In this document: piece by piece, positions 21,102 through 30,163 of the stretch
Position numbering within the stretch: position 1 is the stretch's first letter
How the letters are laid out: every line of letters begins with the position of its first letter
Assembly (NCBI GenBank): GCA_902706235.1
Contig: CACSJR010000003.1
Coordinates: forward strand, 186,001 to 250,000
Direction of reading: 5' to 3'
Length of the DNA stretch: 64,000 nucleotides
From: Citrobacter sp. 18056
Lineage (GTDB): Bacteria; Pseudomonadota; Gammaproteobacteria; Enterobacterales; Enterobacteriaceae
Position numbers and translations under genes: made by a program
Notes under the pieces: generated by a model
Database searches by the model: none
Seen by the model: the letters and a program-made list of their open reading frames with translations, nothing else
What the model was told of the DNA's origin: nothing

Positions 21102-21128
21102 TTATCGGCAAATAGGCATAAAAGTTAA
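21102..21128 (-). promoter_or_regulatory. Sigma-28 (FliA) class 3 flagellar promoter for cheV
   Basis: Reading the minus strand: -35 TTAACTTT (21128-21121), an 11-base spacer, then -10 GCCGATAA (21109-21102). The -10 is a perfect match to the enteric FliA consensus and the spacing is exact; the -35 matches 6 of 8 positions of TAAAGTTT. It lies about 40 bases upstream of the cheV start. Confidence 0.9.
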
Positions 21129-21173
21129 GAACCAACCCCATCAGGGCTATTTTGCTTGCCATTTTGAACCAGG

Positions 21174-21227
21174 GGCAGTGCTCGAAATCCTCACGTACTA
21201 CGTGTACGCTCCGGTTTCTGCGCGCTG
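21174..21227 (-). repeat. Palindromic intergenic repeat, copy 2
   Basis: On the minus strand this begins CAGCGCGCAG and reads through GGAGCGTAC..GTACGTGAGGAT to CGAGCACTGCC, matching the repeat at 16888-16940. It lies between rbn and cheV. Confidence 0.6.
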
Positions 21228-21273
21228 TCCGTGTTCAAACTGTCTGTGCTAATAACACCTGCTGGGATTGGTT

Positions 21274-22194
21274 CTACACCAAAGGGAACACGCTGAAATC
21301 TTCCGCCAGCTCACATGGCTCAAACACGCTTCGACACTCGGCCAGCAGGCGCTGACAGCCTTCCCGGTCATAGCGGGAACTCACATGCGTAATAATCAAC
21401 TTGCCGACGTGGGCATCGCGCGCCAGTTCGGCGGTCTGAATCGACGAGGAGTGCCCACGGCTGTTGGCTTTTTCTGCCATATGGTGTTCGAGCGTGGTTT
21501 CATGCACCATCACATCCACATCTTTCGCCATCGCCAGCGCGGCCGGGCAGGGGGCGGTATCACCGAAAATAGCCAGTTTTACTCCGGGCGTGCTTGCCCC
21601 TAAATAATCCTGACCATTCACAATGCGCCCATCCGGCATCTCAACCGTCTGTCCTTTTTTCAACTGCTGGAACAGCGGCCCGGCTTTAATGCCGTCGGCC
21701 AGCAGGCGCTGGGCGTCGAGCGGGCCGGGTTTATCGTGCTGCTCGATGCGGTAGCCAAAACATTCCACCGGATGATTGAGCGGATATGCGGTGACCTTGA
21801 ACTGACCATCGTCAAACACTTCTCCGGAGCTGATTTCTTCAACGGTGAGCGGATAATCGGTCCATGAACCGCTCAGGCGCAGCGCCATTTCGACAAATTC
21901 TTTAATGCCCTTCGGGCCATAAATCGTCAGTGGCGAGGGATTGCCCTGCATCGAACGGCTGCACAACAGGCCCGGCAGCCCGAACAAATGGTCGCCGTGC
22001 AGGTGAGTGATGAAGATTTTATCGAGCTTTCCCGGATGATGGCTGGTTTTAAGAAACTGATGTTGCGTGCCTTCGCCACAGTCAAACAGCCACATTTGCG
22101 ACAGCGTTGGTTGTTGCAAATTCAGCAGTATCGACGTCATATTACGGTGACGGGTCGGTACGCCTGCGGATGTCCCGAGAAAAATCAATTCCAT
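21274..22194 (-). CDS. rbn: Ribonuclease BN / RNase Z homologue
   Basis: 306-residue metallo-beta-lactamase-fold nuclease (also called ElaC). The zinc-binding motif HLHGDH is at residues 64-69; further ligands lie in [10 protein letters not shown] (about 140), IFGDTAPC (about 210) and the C-terminal ITHVSSRY (about 268). In enterics it acts on tRNA 3' ends and other RNAs as endo- and exonuclease. Same strand as cheV but separated by over 200 bases with a repeat; divergent from elaA. Confidence 0.95.
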   Translation of the reverse strand: MELIFLGTSAGVPTRHRNMTSILLNLQQPTLSQMWLFDCGEGTQHQFLKTSHHPGKLDKIFITHLHGDHLFGLPGLLCSRSMQGNPSPLTIYGPKGIKEFVEMALRLSGSWTDYPLTVEEISSGEVFDDGQFKVTAYPLNHPVECFGYRIEQHDKPGPLDAQRLLADGIKAGPLFQQLKKGQTVEMPDGRIVNGQDYLGASTPGVKLAIFGDTAPCPAALAMAKDVDVMVHETTLEHHMAEKANSRGHSSSIQTAELARDAHVGKLIITHVSSRYDREGCQRLLAECRSVFEPCELAEDFSVFPLV

Positions 22195-22247
22195 AACGCA
22201 ATGTCCTCGACGCGTTAAATTAAAACGACAGTATAACGGAGCTCAAT

Positions 22248-22706
22248 ATGATTCAGTGGAACGATCTTCACCACAGCCAGTTAACCGTCCCGCAGTTGTA
22301 TGCATTGCTCAAGCTGCGCTGTGAAGTGTTCGTGGTGGAGCAGACCTGTCCTTATCAGGATATCGACGGCGACGATCTGCTGGGGGATAACCGGCATATC
22401 CTCGGCTGGCGCGACGGAGAGCTGGTGGCGTATGCGAGGATTCTGAAAAGCGAAGAAGAATTTGAGCCAGTAGTGATTGGTCGGGTGATTATCAGCCACG
22501 CGGTACGAGGTGAAAAACTGGGCTATAAGCTGATGGAACAGACCCTCGCCAGCTGCCAGAAAAACTGGCCGCAGAAGGCACTGTATCTGGGGGCACAGGC
22601 GCATCTGCAACCGTTCTATGCCCATTTTGGTTTCTGCCCGGTCACCGACATTTATGACGAAGACGGTATCCCGCACATCGGCATGGCGCGGGAAGCGAAC
22701 TCCTGA
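22248..22706 (+). CDS. elaA: GNAT-family N-acetyltransferase ElaA
   Basis: 152-residue GCN5-related acetyltransferase. The acetyl-CoA signature is around VIGRVIISHAVRGEKLGYKLM (residues about 76-96), followed by the LYLGAQAHLQPFYAHFGF segment typical of the ElaA family. Natural substrate not established. Divergent from rbn; elaB follows after 46 bases. Confidence 0.92.
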   Translation: MIQWNDLHHSQLTVPQLYALLKLRCEVFVVEQTCPYQDIDGDDLLGDNRHILGWRDGELVAYARILKSEEEFEPVVIGRVIISHAVRGEKLGYKLMEQTLASCQKNWPQKALYLGAQAHLQPFYAHFGFCPVTDIYDEDGIPHIGMAREANS

Positions 22707-22752
22707 ACCATTGTCTATAGTTAGCGGACAGGTTTAACCATGGAGAAAACTG

Positions 22753-23058
22753 ATGGCTTATCATTCTTATGAATCACGTATTGATGACGATCTGGCTTTG
22801 CTGAGTGACACTCTGGAAGAGGTCTTAAGTTCTTCGGGCGATCCTGCTGACCAGAAATATATTGAGCTCAAGCTTCGGGCTGAACAGGCCTTACAGGACG
22901 TACAGTCCCGCGTCAGCCAGGCGTCAGACACCTATTATTACCGTGCTAAACATGCCGTAACCCGTGCTGATGACTACGTACACGAAAAACCGTGGCAGGG
23001 CATTGGTGTCGGTGCCGCCGTCGGGCTGGTATTGGGGCTGTTGTTAGCGCGTCGATAG
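22753..23058 (+). CDS. elaB: Membrane-anchored ribosome/stress protein ElaB (DUF883)
   Basis: 101-residue protein of the ElaB/YqjD/YgaM family. A long charged, helix-forming N-terminal part (residues 1 to about 78) is followed by a single C-terminal membrane segment (GIGVGAAVGLVLGLLLARR), i.e. a tail-anchored inner-membrane protein. Family members bind ribosomes or respond to stress in stationary phase. A CTATAGT element upstream (about 22712-22718) is compatible with an RpoS-type -10, which is inference. Confidence 0.92.
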   Translation: MAYHSYESRIDDDLALLSDTLEEVLSSSGDPADQKYIELKLRAEQALQDVQSRVSQASDTYYYRAKHAVTRADDYVHEKPWQGIGVGAAVGLVLGLLLARR

Positions 23059-23097
23059 TCGTCTAAGCGCGTCGGTAAAAATCCACTCCCTCATCAT

Positions 23098-23132
23098 GGG
23101 TACTGCATTTTTCAGGCAGTACCCCTTATAAT
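23098..23132 (+). promoter_or_regulatory. menF promoter region with overlapping 9-bp inverted repeat
   Basis: A perfect TATAAT is at 23127-23132, giving a predicted start about 20 bases before the menF GTG. Immediately upstream GGGTACTGC (23098-23106) and GCAGTACCC (23116-23124) form a perfect 9-bp inverted repeat covering the spacer and -35 position. It could be an operator for the men operon or the elaB 3' hairpin. Confidence 0.55.
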
Positions 23133-23160
23133 GCGTGGTTTTTATCAGAGAGAGGTTCGC

Positions 23161-24447
23161 GTGCATTCCATTACCGCTGCGCTGGAAAACCTGTTGGGTT
23201 TTCTGTCTGACGACATGCCTGATGCACCTGGCTCGCGAATTTTCGACACCCCGTTTCCTCTCAATGATGCCTTTGATCCCCTGAGCTGGCTTTGCAGTCA
23301 GCCGATATTCCCGCAGTTTTACTGGCAGCATCGCAGCGGCCAGGAAGAGGTTTCCGCTCTCGGTGCCGTGCGTCGTTTTACCTCATTGCCCCACGCCAAT
23401 ACCTTTCTTCAGCAGCAGCAAACCGCGTTTCGCATCTGGGGCCTCAACGCCTTTGAACCGGAAACGGGTGAACTGTTTTTGCCGCGTCTGGAATGGCGGC
23501 GCGATGCGGGAAAAGCGTTATTACGCCTGACGCTAAGCAGTGATACGTCGTTGCGGGAAGATGCCAGTGCGGCGCGGGAATTTTTAACCGCCTTGCGGCC
23601 TGCTCATCCGTTGCCCCTTTTAAGCGGCGAGCTGAAAGGCGAACGCCATTTCCCTGATCACGCGGGTTGGCTGCGCCTGATTGAAGCTGCGACAGACACT
23701 ATCGCGACCGGCGAACTGGATAAAGTGGTGCTCGCTCGCGCTACCGATCTGCAATTTGCCGCCCCGCTGCATGCCGGTGCCATGATGGCGGCGAGCCGTC
23801 GCGTCAATCTCAACTGCACCCATTTTCTGATGGCCTTCGATGCAAAAAGTGCGTTTCTGGGCTCGACGCCGGAACGGCTCTGGCGCCGTCAGGGTCAACA
23901 GCTCGATACCGAAGCGCTGGCGGGCACCGTAGCGAGCCATCCTGATGACAAACAGGCGCAGCATTTTGCCGACTGGCTAATGCGCGATGATAAAAATCAG
24001 CGTGAAAATTTGCTGGTGGTGGAAGACATCTGCCAGCGTTTGCAGCAGGACGTCAGTGCGCTGGAAGTGCTGCCGCCGCAGGTGATTCGCCTGCGAAAAG
24101 TGCAGCATCTCAGGCGCTGTATTCAGGCTGAACTGAAAATGCCTGACGACACGCGTTGCCTGGTTCAGCTTCAGCCGACGGCAGCGGTGGCCGGACTCCC
24201 GCGCGAGCAGGCCCGGCAGTTTATCGAGCACCATGAGCCGTTCACCCGCGAATGGTACGCGGGTTCCGCGGGCTATCTCAGCCTGCAACAAAGCGAATTC
24301 TGCGTGGCGCTGCGTTCGGCGAAAGTCACCGGCGACGTGGCGCGATTATATGCCGGCGCCGGGATTGTTCGCGGCTCGGATCCTGAACAGGAATGGCAGG
24401 AGATCACCCAAAAAGCAGCAGGATTACGCTCCTTGCTTATCCGATAA
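23161..24447 (+). CDS. menF: Menaquinone-specific isochorismate synthase MenF
   Basis: 428-residue chorismate-utilising enzyme converting chorismate to isochorismate, the first committed step of menaquinone synthesis. The C-terminal chorismate-binding domain carries TGELDKVVLARA, FLGSTPERLWRR, TEALAGTVA and YAGAGIVRGSDPEQEW motifs. I start at GTG 23161 after a GAGAGAGG ribosome-binding site, which aligns with the E. coli start; the frame opens 10 codons earlier at an ATG that would overlap the promoter. First gene of menFDHBCE. Confidence 0.95.
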   Translation: MHSITAALENLLGFLSDDMPDAPGSRIFDTPFPLNDAFDPLSWLCSQPIFPQFYWQHRSGQEEVSALGAVRRFTSLPHANTFLQQQQTAFRIWGLNAFEPETGELFLPRLEWRRDAGKALLRLTLSSDTSLREDASAAREFLTALRPAHPLPLLSGELKGERHFPDHAGWLRLIEAATDTIATGELDKVVLARATDLQFAAPLHAGAMMAASRRVNLNCTHFLMAFDAKSAFLGSTPERLWRRQGQQLDTEALAGTVASHPDDKQAQHFADWLMRDDKNQRENLLVVEDICQRLQQDVSALEVLPPQVIRLRKVQHLRRCIQAELKMPDDTRCLVQLQPTAAVAGLPREQARQFIEHHEPFTREWYAGSAGYLSLQQSEFCVALRSAKVTGDVARLYAGAGIVRGSDPEQEWQEITQKAAGLRSLLIR

Positions 24448-24483
24448 CCGACTCATATCAATAACCTGTCGCTATCACTCATC

Positions 24484-24489
24484 TATAAT
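24484..24489 (+). promoter_or_regulatory. Possible internal -10 element before menD
   Basis: A perfect TATAAT lies 30 bases upstream of the menD ATG in the 71-base menF-menD gap. No good -35 is seen, so an internal promoter is only possible. Confidence 0.3.
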
Positions 24490-24518
24490 TATACGCAAAA
24501 TTGATACCGGACAATCTC

Positions 24519-26189
24519 ATGTCAGTAAGCGCATTTAACCGACGCTGGGCGGCGGTGATCCTTGAAGCATTGACCCGCCACGGCGTGCAGTACGTTTGCA
24601 TCGCGCCGGGCTCGCGCTCGACGCCATTAACGCTGGCGGCGGCGGAAAACCGCGCTCTGATAGCCCACACCCATTTTGATGAACGTGGCCTCGGCCATCT
24701 GGCGCTGGGGCTGGCTAAGGTAAGCCAACAGCCGGTGGCGGTGATTGTCACGTCCGGAACCGCGGTCGCCAATTTGTATCCCGCGCTGATTGAAGCGGGG
24801 CTGACCGGCGAGAAAATCATTCTGCTGACCGCCGACCGCCCGCCGGAACTGATCGACTGCGGCGCCAATCAGGCGATTCGACAGCCGGGTATGTTTGGTT
24901 CGCATCCGTCACAAACGCTGTCTCTGCCACGCCCGAGCCACGATATTCCGGCCCGCTGGTTGGTCTCGTCGATTGATAATGCGCTGGGCCAGCTGCATAG
25001 TGGCGGGGTACACATCAACTGTCCGTTCGCGGAACCGCTGTACGGCGAAATGGACGATACCGGACTCGACTGGCAGCAGGCGCTCGGTAACTGGTGGCAA
25101 AGCGACAAGCCTTGGCTGCGCGAAGGGCAGCATCTGGAAAGCGAAAAGCAGCGCGACTGGTTTTTCTGGCGACAGAAGCGTGGCGTCGTGGTAGCCGGAC
25201 GCATGAGCGCGGCGGAAGGGAAGAAAGTGGCTGAATGGGCGAAAACGCTCGGCTGGCCGCTGATAAGCGACGTACTGTCGCAAACCGGACAACCGCTGCC
25301 GTGCGCCGATCTCTGGCTCGGAAACGCCAACGCCGTCACCGAACTGGCGCAGGCACAAATAGTGGTACAGCTCGGCAGCAGCCTGACCGGCAAACGTCTC
25401 CTGCAATGGCAGGCTACCTGCGAACCGGATGAATACTGGTTGGTAGACAATCTTCAAGGTCGGCTCGACCCGGCGCATCACCGCGGTCGTCGTCTGGTGT
25501 GTAAAGTTGGCACCTGGCTGGAACAGCATCCGGCTGAGCAGCGCCAGCCCTGGGCGGTGGACATCCCGCGCCTGTCAGAGCAGGCGTGGCAGGCCGTCGT
25601 TGCCCAGCGAGAAACGTTCGGCGAAGCGCAACTGGCGCATCGCATCAGTGAATATCTGCCCGATCAGGGCCAGCTTTTTGTCGGCAACAGCCTCGTGGTT
25701 CGCCTGATAGACGCCCTGGGCAAGCTTCCGGCGGGGTATCCGGTGTACAGCAACCGCGGCGCGAGCGGCATCGACGGGCTGATTTCCACTGCCGCAGGCG
25801 TGCAGCGCGGGAGCGCCAAATCGACGCTGGCCATCATGGGCGATCTCTCGGCGCTGTACGATCTCAACGGCCTGGCCTTATTGCGCCAGGTTTCCGCCCC
25901 GCTGGTGCTGATCGTGGTGAACAACAATGGCGGGCAGATTTTCTCACTGCTGCCGACGCCTACTGAAGAACGTGAACGCTTCTATCTGATGCCGCAAAAC
26001 GTCCATTTTGAGCACGCGGCCAACATGTTCGGTCTGCGCTATCACCGCCCGGAAAACTGGACGGCGCTGGAAGATGCGCTACGCGGCGCGTGGCGTCAGC
26101 CGGTGACCACGGTGATTGAGCTGGTGGTCAATGACACCGACGGCGCGCAGACGCTGCAGAACTTACTGGCGCAGGTCAGCCAGCTATGA
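24519..26189 (+). CDS. menD: SEPHCHC synthase MenD (ThDP enzyme)
   Basis: 556-residue thiamine-diphosphate enzyme that joins 2-oxoglutarate and isochorismate to give SEPHCHC in menaquinone synthesis. Features: [11 protein letters not shown] near residue 30, the activating glutamate in [13 protein letters not shown] (about residue 55), and the ThDP/Mg motif [15 protein letters not shown]...NNNGG (about 440-475). Start at MSVSAFN matches E. coli; a frame-open extension of six codons upstream is not used. The TGA overlaps the menH ATG. Confidence 0.97.
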   Translation: MSVSAFNRRWAAVILEALTRHGVQYVCIAPGSRSTPLTLAAAENRALIAHTHFDERGLGHLALGLAKVSQQPVAVIVTSGTAVANLYPALIEAGLTGEKIILLTADRPPELIDCGANQAIRQPGMFGSHPSQTLSLPRPSHDIPARWLVSSIDNALGQLHSGGVHINCPFAEPLYGEMDDTGLDWQQALGNWWQSDKPWLREGQHLESEKQRDWFFWRQKRGVVVAGRMSAAEGKKVAEWAKTLGWPLISDVLSQTGQPLPCADLWLGNANAVTELAQAQIVVQLGSSLTGKRLLQWQATCEPDEYWLVDNLQGRLDPAHHRGRRLVCKVGTWLEQHPAEQRQPWAVDIPRLSEQAWQAVVAQRETFGEAQLAHRISEYLPDQGQLFVGNSLVVRLIDALGKLPAGYPVYSNRGASGIDGLISTAAGVQRGSAKSTLAIMGDLSALYDLNGLALLRQVSAPLVLIVVNNNGGQIFSLLPTPTEERERFYLMPQNVHFEHAANMFGLRYHRPENWTALEDALRGAWRQPVTTVIELVVNDTDGAQTLQNLLAQVSQL

Positions 26190-26962
26190 CGCTCCACGCC
26201 GTTGCCCGAGAAGGCGCGCCGAACCAGCCGTGGCTGGTATTCCTGCACGGCTTTTCCGGCGATCGTCGTGAATGGCAGGCGGTAGGGGAGAAACTCACTG
26301 GGTTTTCCCGGCTGTATGTCGACCTGCCCGGTCACGGTGGGTCAGCGGCAATTTCTGTGACGTGTTTCGATGATGTGTGCCGGGAATTGCAGGAAACGCT
26401 GATTAGTTACAACATCCTAAGTTATTGGCTGATTGGCTACTCGTTGGGCGGACGCGTGGCGATGGTTGCGGCAAATCAGGCGAAACTGCCCGGTCTGAAA
26501 GGGCTGATTGTCGAAGGTGCGCATCCTGGCTTACAGGACGACACCGCCCGTGAAGCGCGTTTGCAGTCCGATACGCAATGGGCGCAGCGCTTTCGCCACG
26601 AACCGCTGGCCGACGTTTTCGAAGCCTGGTATCGCCAGCCGGTATTTGCCTCACTCACTGACGCACAACGCCAGACGCTGGTGGCGTTACGCGCCGATAA
26701 CAATGGCCCGCGGCTGGCCGACATGCTGCTCGCCACCTCACTTGCCGTACAGCCTGATTTACGCGCGGCGCTCGCCACCCGTGGCTATGCTTCAGGTGAC
26801 TACGCATTTTTATATCTATGCGGCGAACACGACGCCAAATTCCGTGCACTGGCGGAAGAACGGGCTGCGCCATGCCACCTTATACCTCACGCTGGACACA
26901 ACGCCCATCGGGAAAATCCCGCAGCGGTGGCGAACTGTCTGGCACAGATTCTGAATAACTGA
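26186..26962 (+). CDS. menH: SHCHC synthase MenH (alpha/beta hydrolase)
   Basis: 258-residue alpha/beta-hydrolase-fold enzyme that removes pyruvate from SEPHCHC to give SHCHC. The nucleophile is S86 in GYSLGG; the acid and base lie in CGEHDAKF and AGHNAHREN near the C-terminus. Slightly longer than E. coli MenH (252). Overlaps menD by four bases (ATGA), 14 bases before menB. Confidence 0.95.
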   Translation: MTLHAVAREGAPNQPWLVFLHGFSGDRREWQAVGEKLTGFSRLYVDLPGHGGSAAISVTCFDDVCRELQETLISYNILSYWLIGYSLGGRVAMVAANQAKLPGLKGLIVEGAHPGLQDDTAREARLQSDTQWAQRFRHEPLADVFEAWYRQPVFASLTDAQRQTLVALRADNNGPRLADMLLATSLAVQPDLRAALATRGYASGDYAFLYLCGEHDAKFRALAEERAAPCHLIPHAGHNAHRENPAAVANCLAQILNN

Positions 26963-26976
26963 CGACAGGACATATT

Positions 26977-27834
26977 ATGATTTCCCCAGATGAAAAAATG
27001 CTCTACGCCCCGGTTGAATGGCAGGACTGCTCCGAAGGTTTCACCGATATCCGTTACCAGAAATCCGCTGACGGCATCGCCAAAATCACCATCAACCGTC
27101 CGCAGGTGCGTAACGCGTTCCGCCCAGTGACCGTCAAAGAGATGATCCAGGCGCTGGCCGATGCGCGCTATGACGATAACGTCGGCACCATCATCCTGAC
27201 CGGCGAAGGCGACAAAGCGTTCTGCGCGGGCGGCGATCAGAAAGTTCGCGGCGACTACGGCGGATACCAGGACGACTCCGGCACCCATCACCTGAACGTG
27301 CTCGACTTCCAGCGTCAGATCCGCACCTGTCCGAAACCTGTAGTGGCAATGGTTGCTGGCTACTCCATCGGTGGTGGCCACGTGCTGCACATGATGTGTG
27401 ACCTGACCATCGCGGCGGAAAACGCTATCTTCGGCCAGACCGGCCCGAAAGTCGGTTCCTTCGACGGTGGCTGGGGCGCGTCTTACATGGCCCGTATCGT
27501 CGGTCAGAAGAAAGCCCGCGAAATCTGGTTCCTGTGCCGTCAGTACGACGCGAAAGAAGCGCTGGATATGGGGCTGGTTAACACCGTGGTTCCGCTGGCG
27601 GACCTGGAAAAAGAGACCGTGCGCTGGTGCCGTGAAATGCTGCAAAACAGCCCAATGGCGCTGCGCTGCCTTAAAGCGGCACTCAACGCCGACTGCGACG
27701 GTCAGGCCGGTCTGCAGGAACTGGCGGGCAATGCCACCATGCTGTTCTACATGACTGAAGAAGGTCAGGAAGGCCGCAACGCCTTCAACCAGAAACGTCA
27801 GCCTGACTTCAGCAAATTCAAACGGAACCCGTAA
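26977..27834 (+). CDS. menB: 1,4-dihydroxy-2-naphthoyl-CoA synthase MenB
   Basis: 285-residue crotonase-fold enzyme that cyclises o-succinylbenzoyl-CoA. The oxyanion-hole segments [12 protein letters not shown] (about 76-87) and [17 protein letters not shown] (about 128-144) and the [13 protein letters not shown] loop (about 152-164) are intact. The last base of its TAA is the first base of the menC ATG, so translation is tightly coupled. Fifth step of the pathway although fourth in the operon. Confidence 0.97.
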   Translation: MISPDEKMLYAPVEWQDCSEGFTDIRYQKSADGIAKITINRPQVRNAFRPVTVKEMIQALADARYDDNVGTIILTGEGDKAFCAGGDQKVRGDYGGYQDDSGTHHLNVLDFQRQIRTCPKPVVAMVAGYSIGGGHVLHMMCDLTIAAENAIFGQTGPKVGSFDGGWGASYMARIVGQKKAREIWFLCRQYDAKEALDMGLVNTVVPLADLEKETVRWCREMLQNSPMALRCLKAALNADCDGQAGLQELAGNATMLFYMTEEGQEGRNAFNQKRQPDFSKFKRNP

Positions 27835-28799
27835 TGCGCAAAGCCCAGGTGTACCGCTGGCAGATCCCCATGGACGCGGGAGTGGTTCTGCGCGAGCGGC
27901 GGCTGAAAACCCGCGACGGGCTGTTGGTCAGGCTTTGCCTGGGCGATGCCGAAGGCTGGGGCGAGATTTCGCCTTTGCCGGGCTTCAGTCTGGAAACGCT
28001 CGATGACGCGCAGACGGCGGTCATCGCCTGGGTAAATGCGTGGCTGAAAGGGAGCGACCCTGAATTTCCGTCAGAGCCCTCAGCCGCGTTTGGCCTGAGC
28101 TGTGCGCTGGCGGAGCTGAACGACGAACTGCCCAACGCCGCCGATTACCGCGCTGCGCCGCTGTGTACCGGCGATCCGGATGAGCTGTTTGCGGTCCTTC
28201 AGGCGATGCCCGGCGAAAAAATCGCGAAGGTGAAAGTCGGCCTGTGGGAAGCGGTTCGCGACGGCATGGTGGTCAATCTGCTGCTGGAAGCCGTGCCCGA
28301 TTTACAGCTTCGTCTGGATGCTAACCGTGCCTGGACGCCGCTAAAAGCGCAGCAGTTCGCCAAATACGTTAATCCGGACTATCGCTCACGCATCGCCTTT
28401 ATCGAAGAGCCGTGTCGAACCCGCGACGATTCCCGCGCTTTTGCGCAGGAAACCGGGATCGCCATCGCTTGGGATGAAAGCCTGCGTGAAGCTGATTTTA
28501 CCTTTACCTCGGAGCCGGGCGTGAAGGCCGTGGTTATCAAACCGACGCTCACCGGCAGTCTGCAAAAGGTCCGCGAACAGGTCGCGGCGGCCCATCAGCA
28601 GGGGTTGACCGCAGTGATCAGCTCATCGATTGAATCGAGTCTTGGCCTGACGCAGCTGGCGCGTATCGCCGCCTGGCTGACGCCTGGCACCCTGCCGGGG
28701 CTGGACACGCTGAACCTGATGCAGGCGCAGCTGATTCGCCGCTGGCCGAATAATGAATTACCGTGCATGACCCACGACAGTCTGGACTCGCTGTTATGA
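27834..28799 (+). CDS. menC: o-Succinylbenzoate synthase MenC
   Basis: 321-residue enolase-superfamily dehydratase converting SHCHC to o-succinylbenzoate. Catalytic and metal residues are visible at the expected places: K134 in KVKVG, D162 in RLDANRAW, E191 in FIEEPC, D214 in AWDES and K236 in VVIKPTL. Overlaps menB by one base and menE by four. Confidence 0.96.
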   Translation: MRKAQVYRWQIPMDAGVVLRERRLKTRDGLLVRLCLGDAEGWGEISPLPGFSLETLDDAQTAVIAWVNAWLKGSDPEFPSEPSAAFGLSCALAELNDELPNAADYRAAPLCTGDPDELFAVLQAMPGEKIAKVKVGLWEAVRDGMVVNLLLEAVPDLQLRLDANRAWTPLKAQQFAKYVNPDYRSRIAFIEEPCRTRDDSRAFAQETGIAIAWDESLREADFTFTSEPGVKAVVIKPTLTGSLQKVREQVAAAHQQGLTAVISSSIESSLGLTQLARIAAWLTPGTLPGLDTLNLMQAQLIRRWPNNELPCMTHDSLDSLL

Positions 28800-30163
28800 T
28801 CTTCCATGACTTCCCGTGGCGACACTGGTGCGCCGTGCGTCCGCATGCGCAGGCGCTGCGTCTGGGCGATGACACGCTCAACTGGCAGCAACTGTGTCAA
28901 CGGGTCGACGCACTGGCCGCCGGGTTTGCCGCGCAAAATGTTCAGCCGGACGACGGGGTGCTGCTACGGGCGTATAACAACCCGCAAACGTTGCTGGCGT
29001 GGCTGGCGCTGTTGCAGTGCGGTGCGCGCGTTTTGCCGGTTAACCCTCAGTTTCCGCGCGAGCTGGTGGCCGCACTCTTACCGCAGTTTTCGCTGCATCA
29101 TGCGTTATTGCTCACCGACGAAAAGCCGTTCGACGCGCTGACTGAGCTAGCGCTCCAACAGGCTGAAGATATGCCGGGCGTTGCCTGGCAGGCAGAGCGT
29201 CTGGCGACTATGACGCTGACGTCAGGCTCCAGCGGCCTGCCAAAAGCCGCGGTACACACACTGGTCGCACATCTCGCCAGTGCCGAAGGCGTATTAGCGA
29301 TGATGCCCTACGGCGAAACCGACGACTGGCTGCTGTCGCTGCCGCTGTTTCACGTCTCCGGGCAGGGCATTCTCTGGCGCTGGTTGCACCGTGGCGCACG
29401 CTTAACGGTACGCGAACGCGTGCCATTGGCGCAAATGCTGGAAGGCTGCACTCATGCTTCTCTGGTGCCGACGCAGCTTTGGCGTTTACTGAACGACGGA
29501 GGCGCGCTGACGCTCAACACGGTGCTACTTGGCGGCGCGGCGATCCCCGTTGAGCTGGCGGAACATTCCCGTTCACGCGGCATCCGCACTTTTTGCGGCT
29601 ACGGGCTGACGGAGTTTGCCTCGACGGTCTGCGCAAAAGAAACCGACGGTGAAGCAGACGTGGGGTCGGCATTACCGGGGCGAGAAGTGAAAGTCGTTGA
29701 CGGCGAAATCTGGCTACGGGCGAAAAGCATGGCCGCTGGCTACTGGCGGGATGGCGTGCTGACGCCGCTGACCAACGCCGAAGGCTGGTTCCCGACTCGC
29801 GATCGTGGTGAATTACAGGGTGATCGCCTGACCGTTCTCGGGCGCATGGATAACCTCTTTTTCTGCGGCGGGGAAGGCATTCAGCCAGAAGAAGTCGAAC
29901 GGGTGATCGCGCGTCATCCACAGGTTGAACAAATCTTTATTGTGCCGCTGGATGACGCCGAATTTGGTCAGCGTCCGGTGGCGGTGGTCGAAGGCCATGG
30001 CGGGTTCGATGTTACGCAAATGCCGCAATGGGCAGCAGACAAACTGGCGCGCTTTCAGCAGCCGGTTTACTGGTTAATGTTGCCCGCCAGCCTGAAAACC
30101 GGCGGGATAAAAATTTCCCGCCGAGCATTACAGGAGTGGGTTAACGCCACGCTGCGCGGTTAG
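28796..30163 (+). CDS. menE: o-Succinylbenzoate-CoA ligase MenE
   Basis: 455-residue ANL-superfamily adenylating enzyme. The ATP-binding loop [14 protein letters not shown] is near residue 140, the [10 protein letters not shown] motif near 275 and the hinge [14 protein letters not shown] near 355; the C-terminal catalytic lysine is within GGIKISR. Start at the ATG at 28796, overlapping the menC stop (ATGA). Last gene of the men operon; its stop overlaps the stop of convergent tctA, leaving no room for an intergenic terminator. Confidence 0.96.
   Translation: MIFHDFPWRHWCAVRPHAQALRLGDDTLNWQQLCQRVDALAAGFAAQNVQPDDGVLLRAYNNPQTLLAWLALLQCGARVLPVNPQFPRELVAALLPQFSLHHALLLTDEKPFDALTELALQQAEDMPGVAWQAERLATMTLTSGSSGLPKAAVHTLVAHLASAEGVLAMMPYGETDDWLLSLPLFHVSGQGILWRWLHRGARLTVRERVPLAQMLEGCTHASLVPTQLWRLLNDGGALTLNTVLLGGAAIPVELAEHSRSRGIRTFCGYGLTEFASTVCAKETDGEADVGSALPGREVKVVDGEIWLRAKSMAAGYWRDGVLTPLTNAEGWFPTRDRGELQGDRLTVLGRMDNLFFCGGEGIQPEEVERVIARHPQVEQIFIVPLDDAEFGQRPVAVVEGHGGFDVTQMPQWAADKLARFQQPVYWLMLPASLKTGGIKISRRALQEWVNATLRG

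Noticed and set aside
26887-27645. Open frame antisense to menB
   Set aside because: Covers a well-conserved gene; no independent support.
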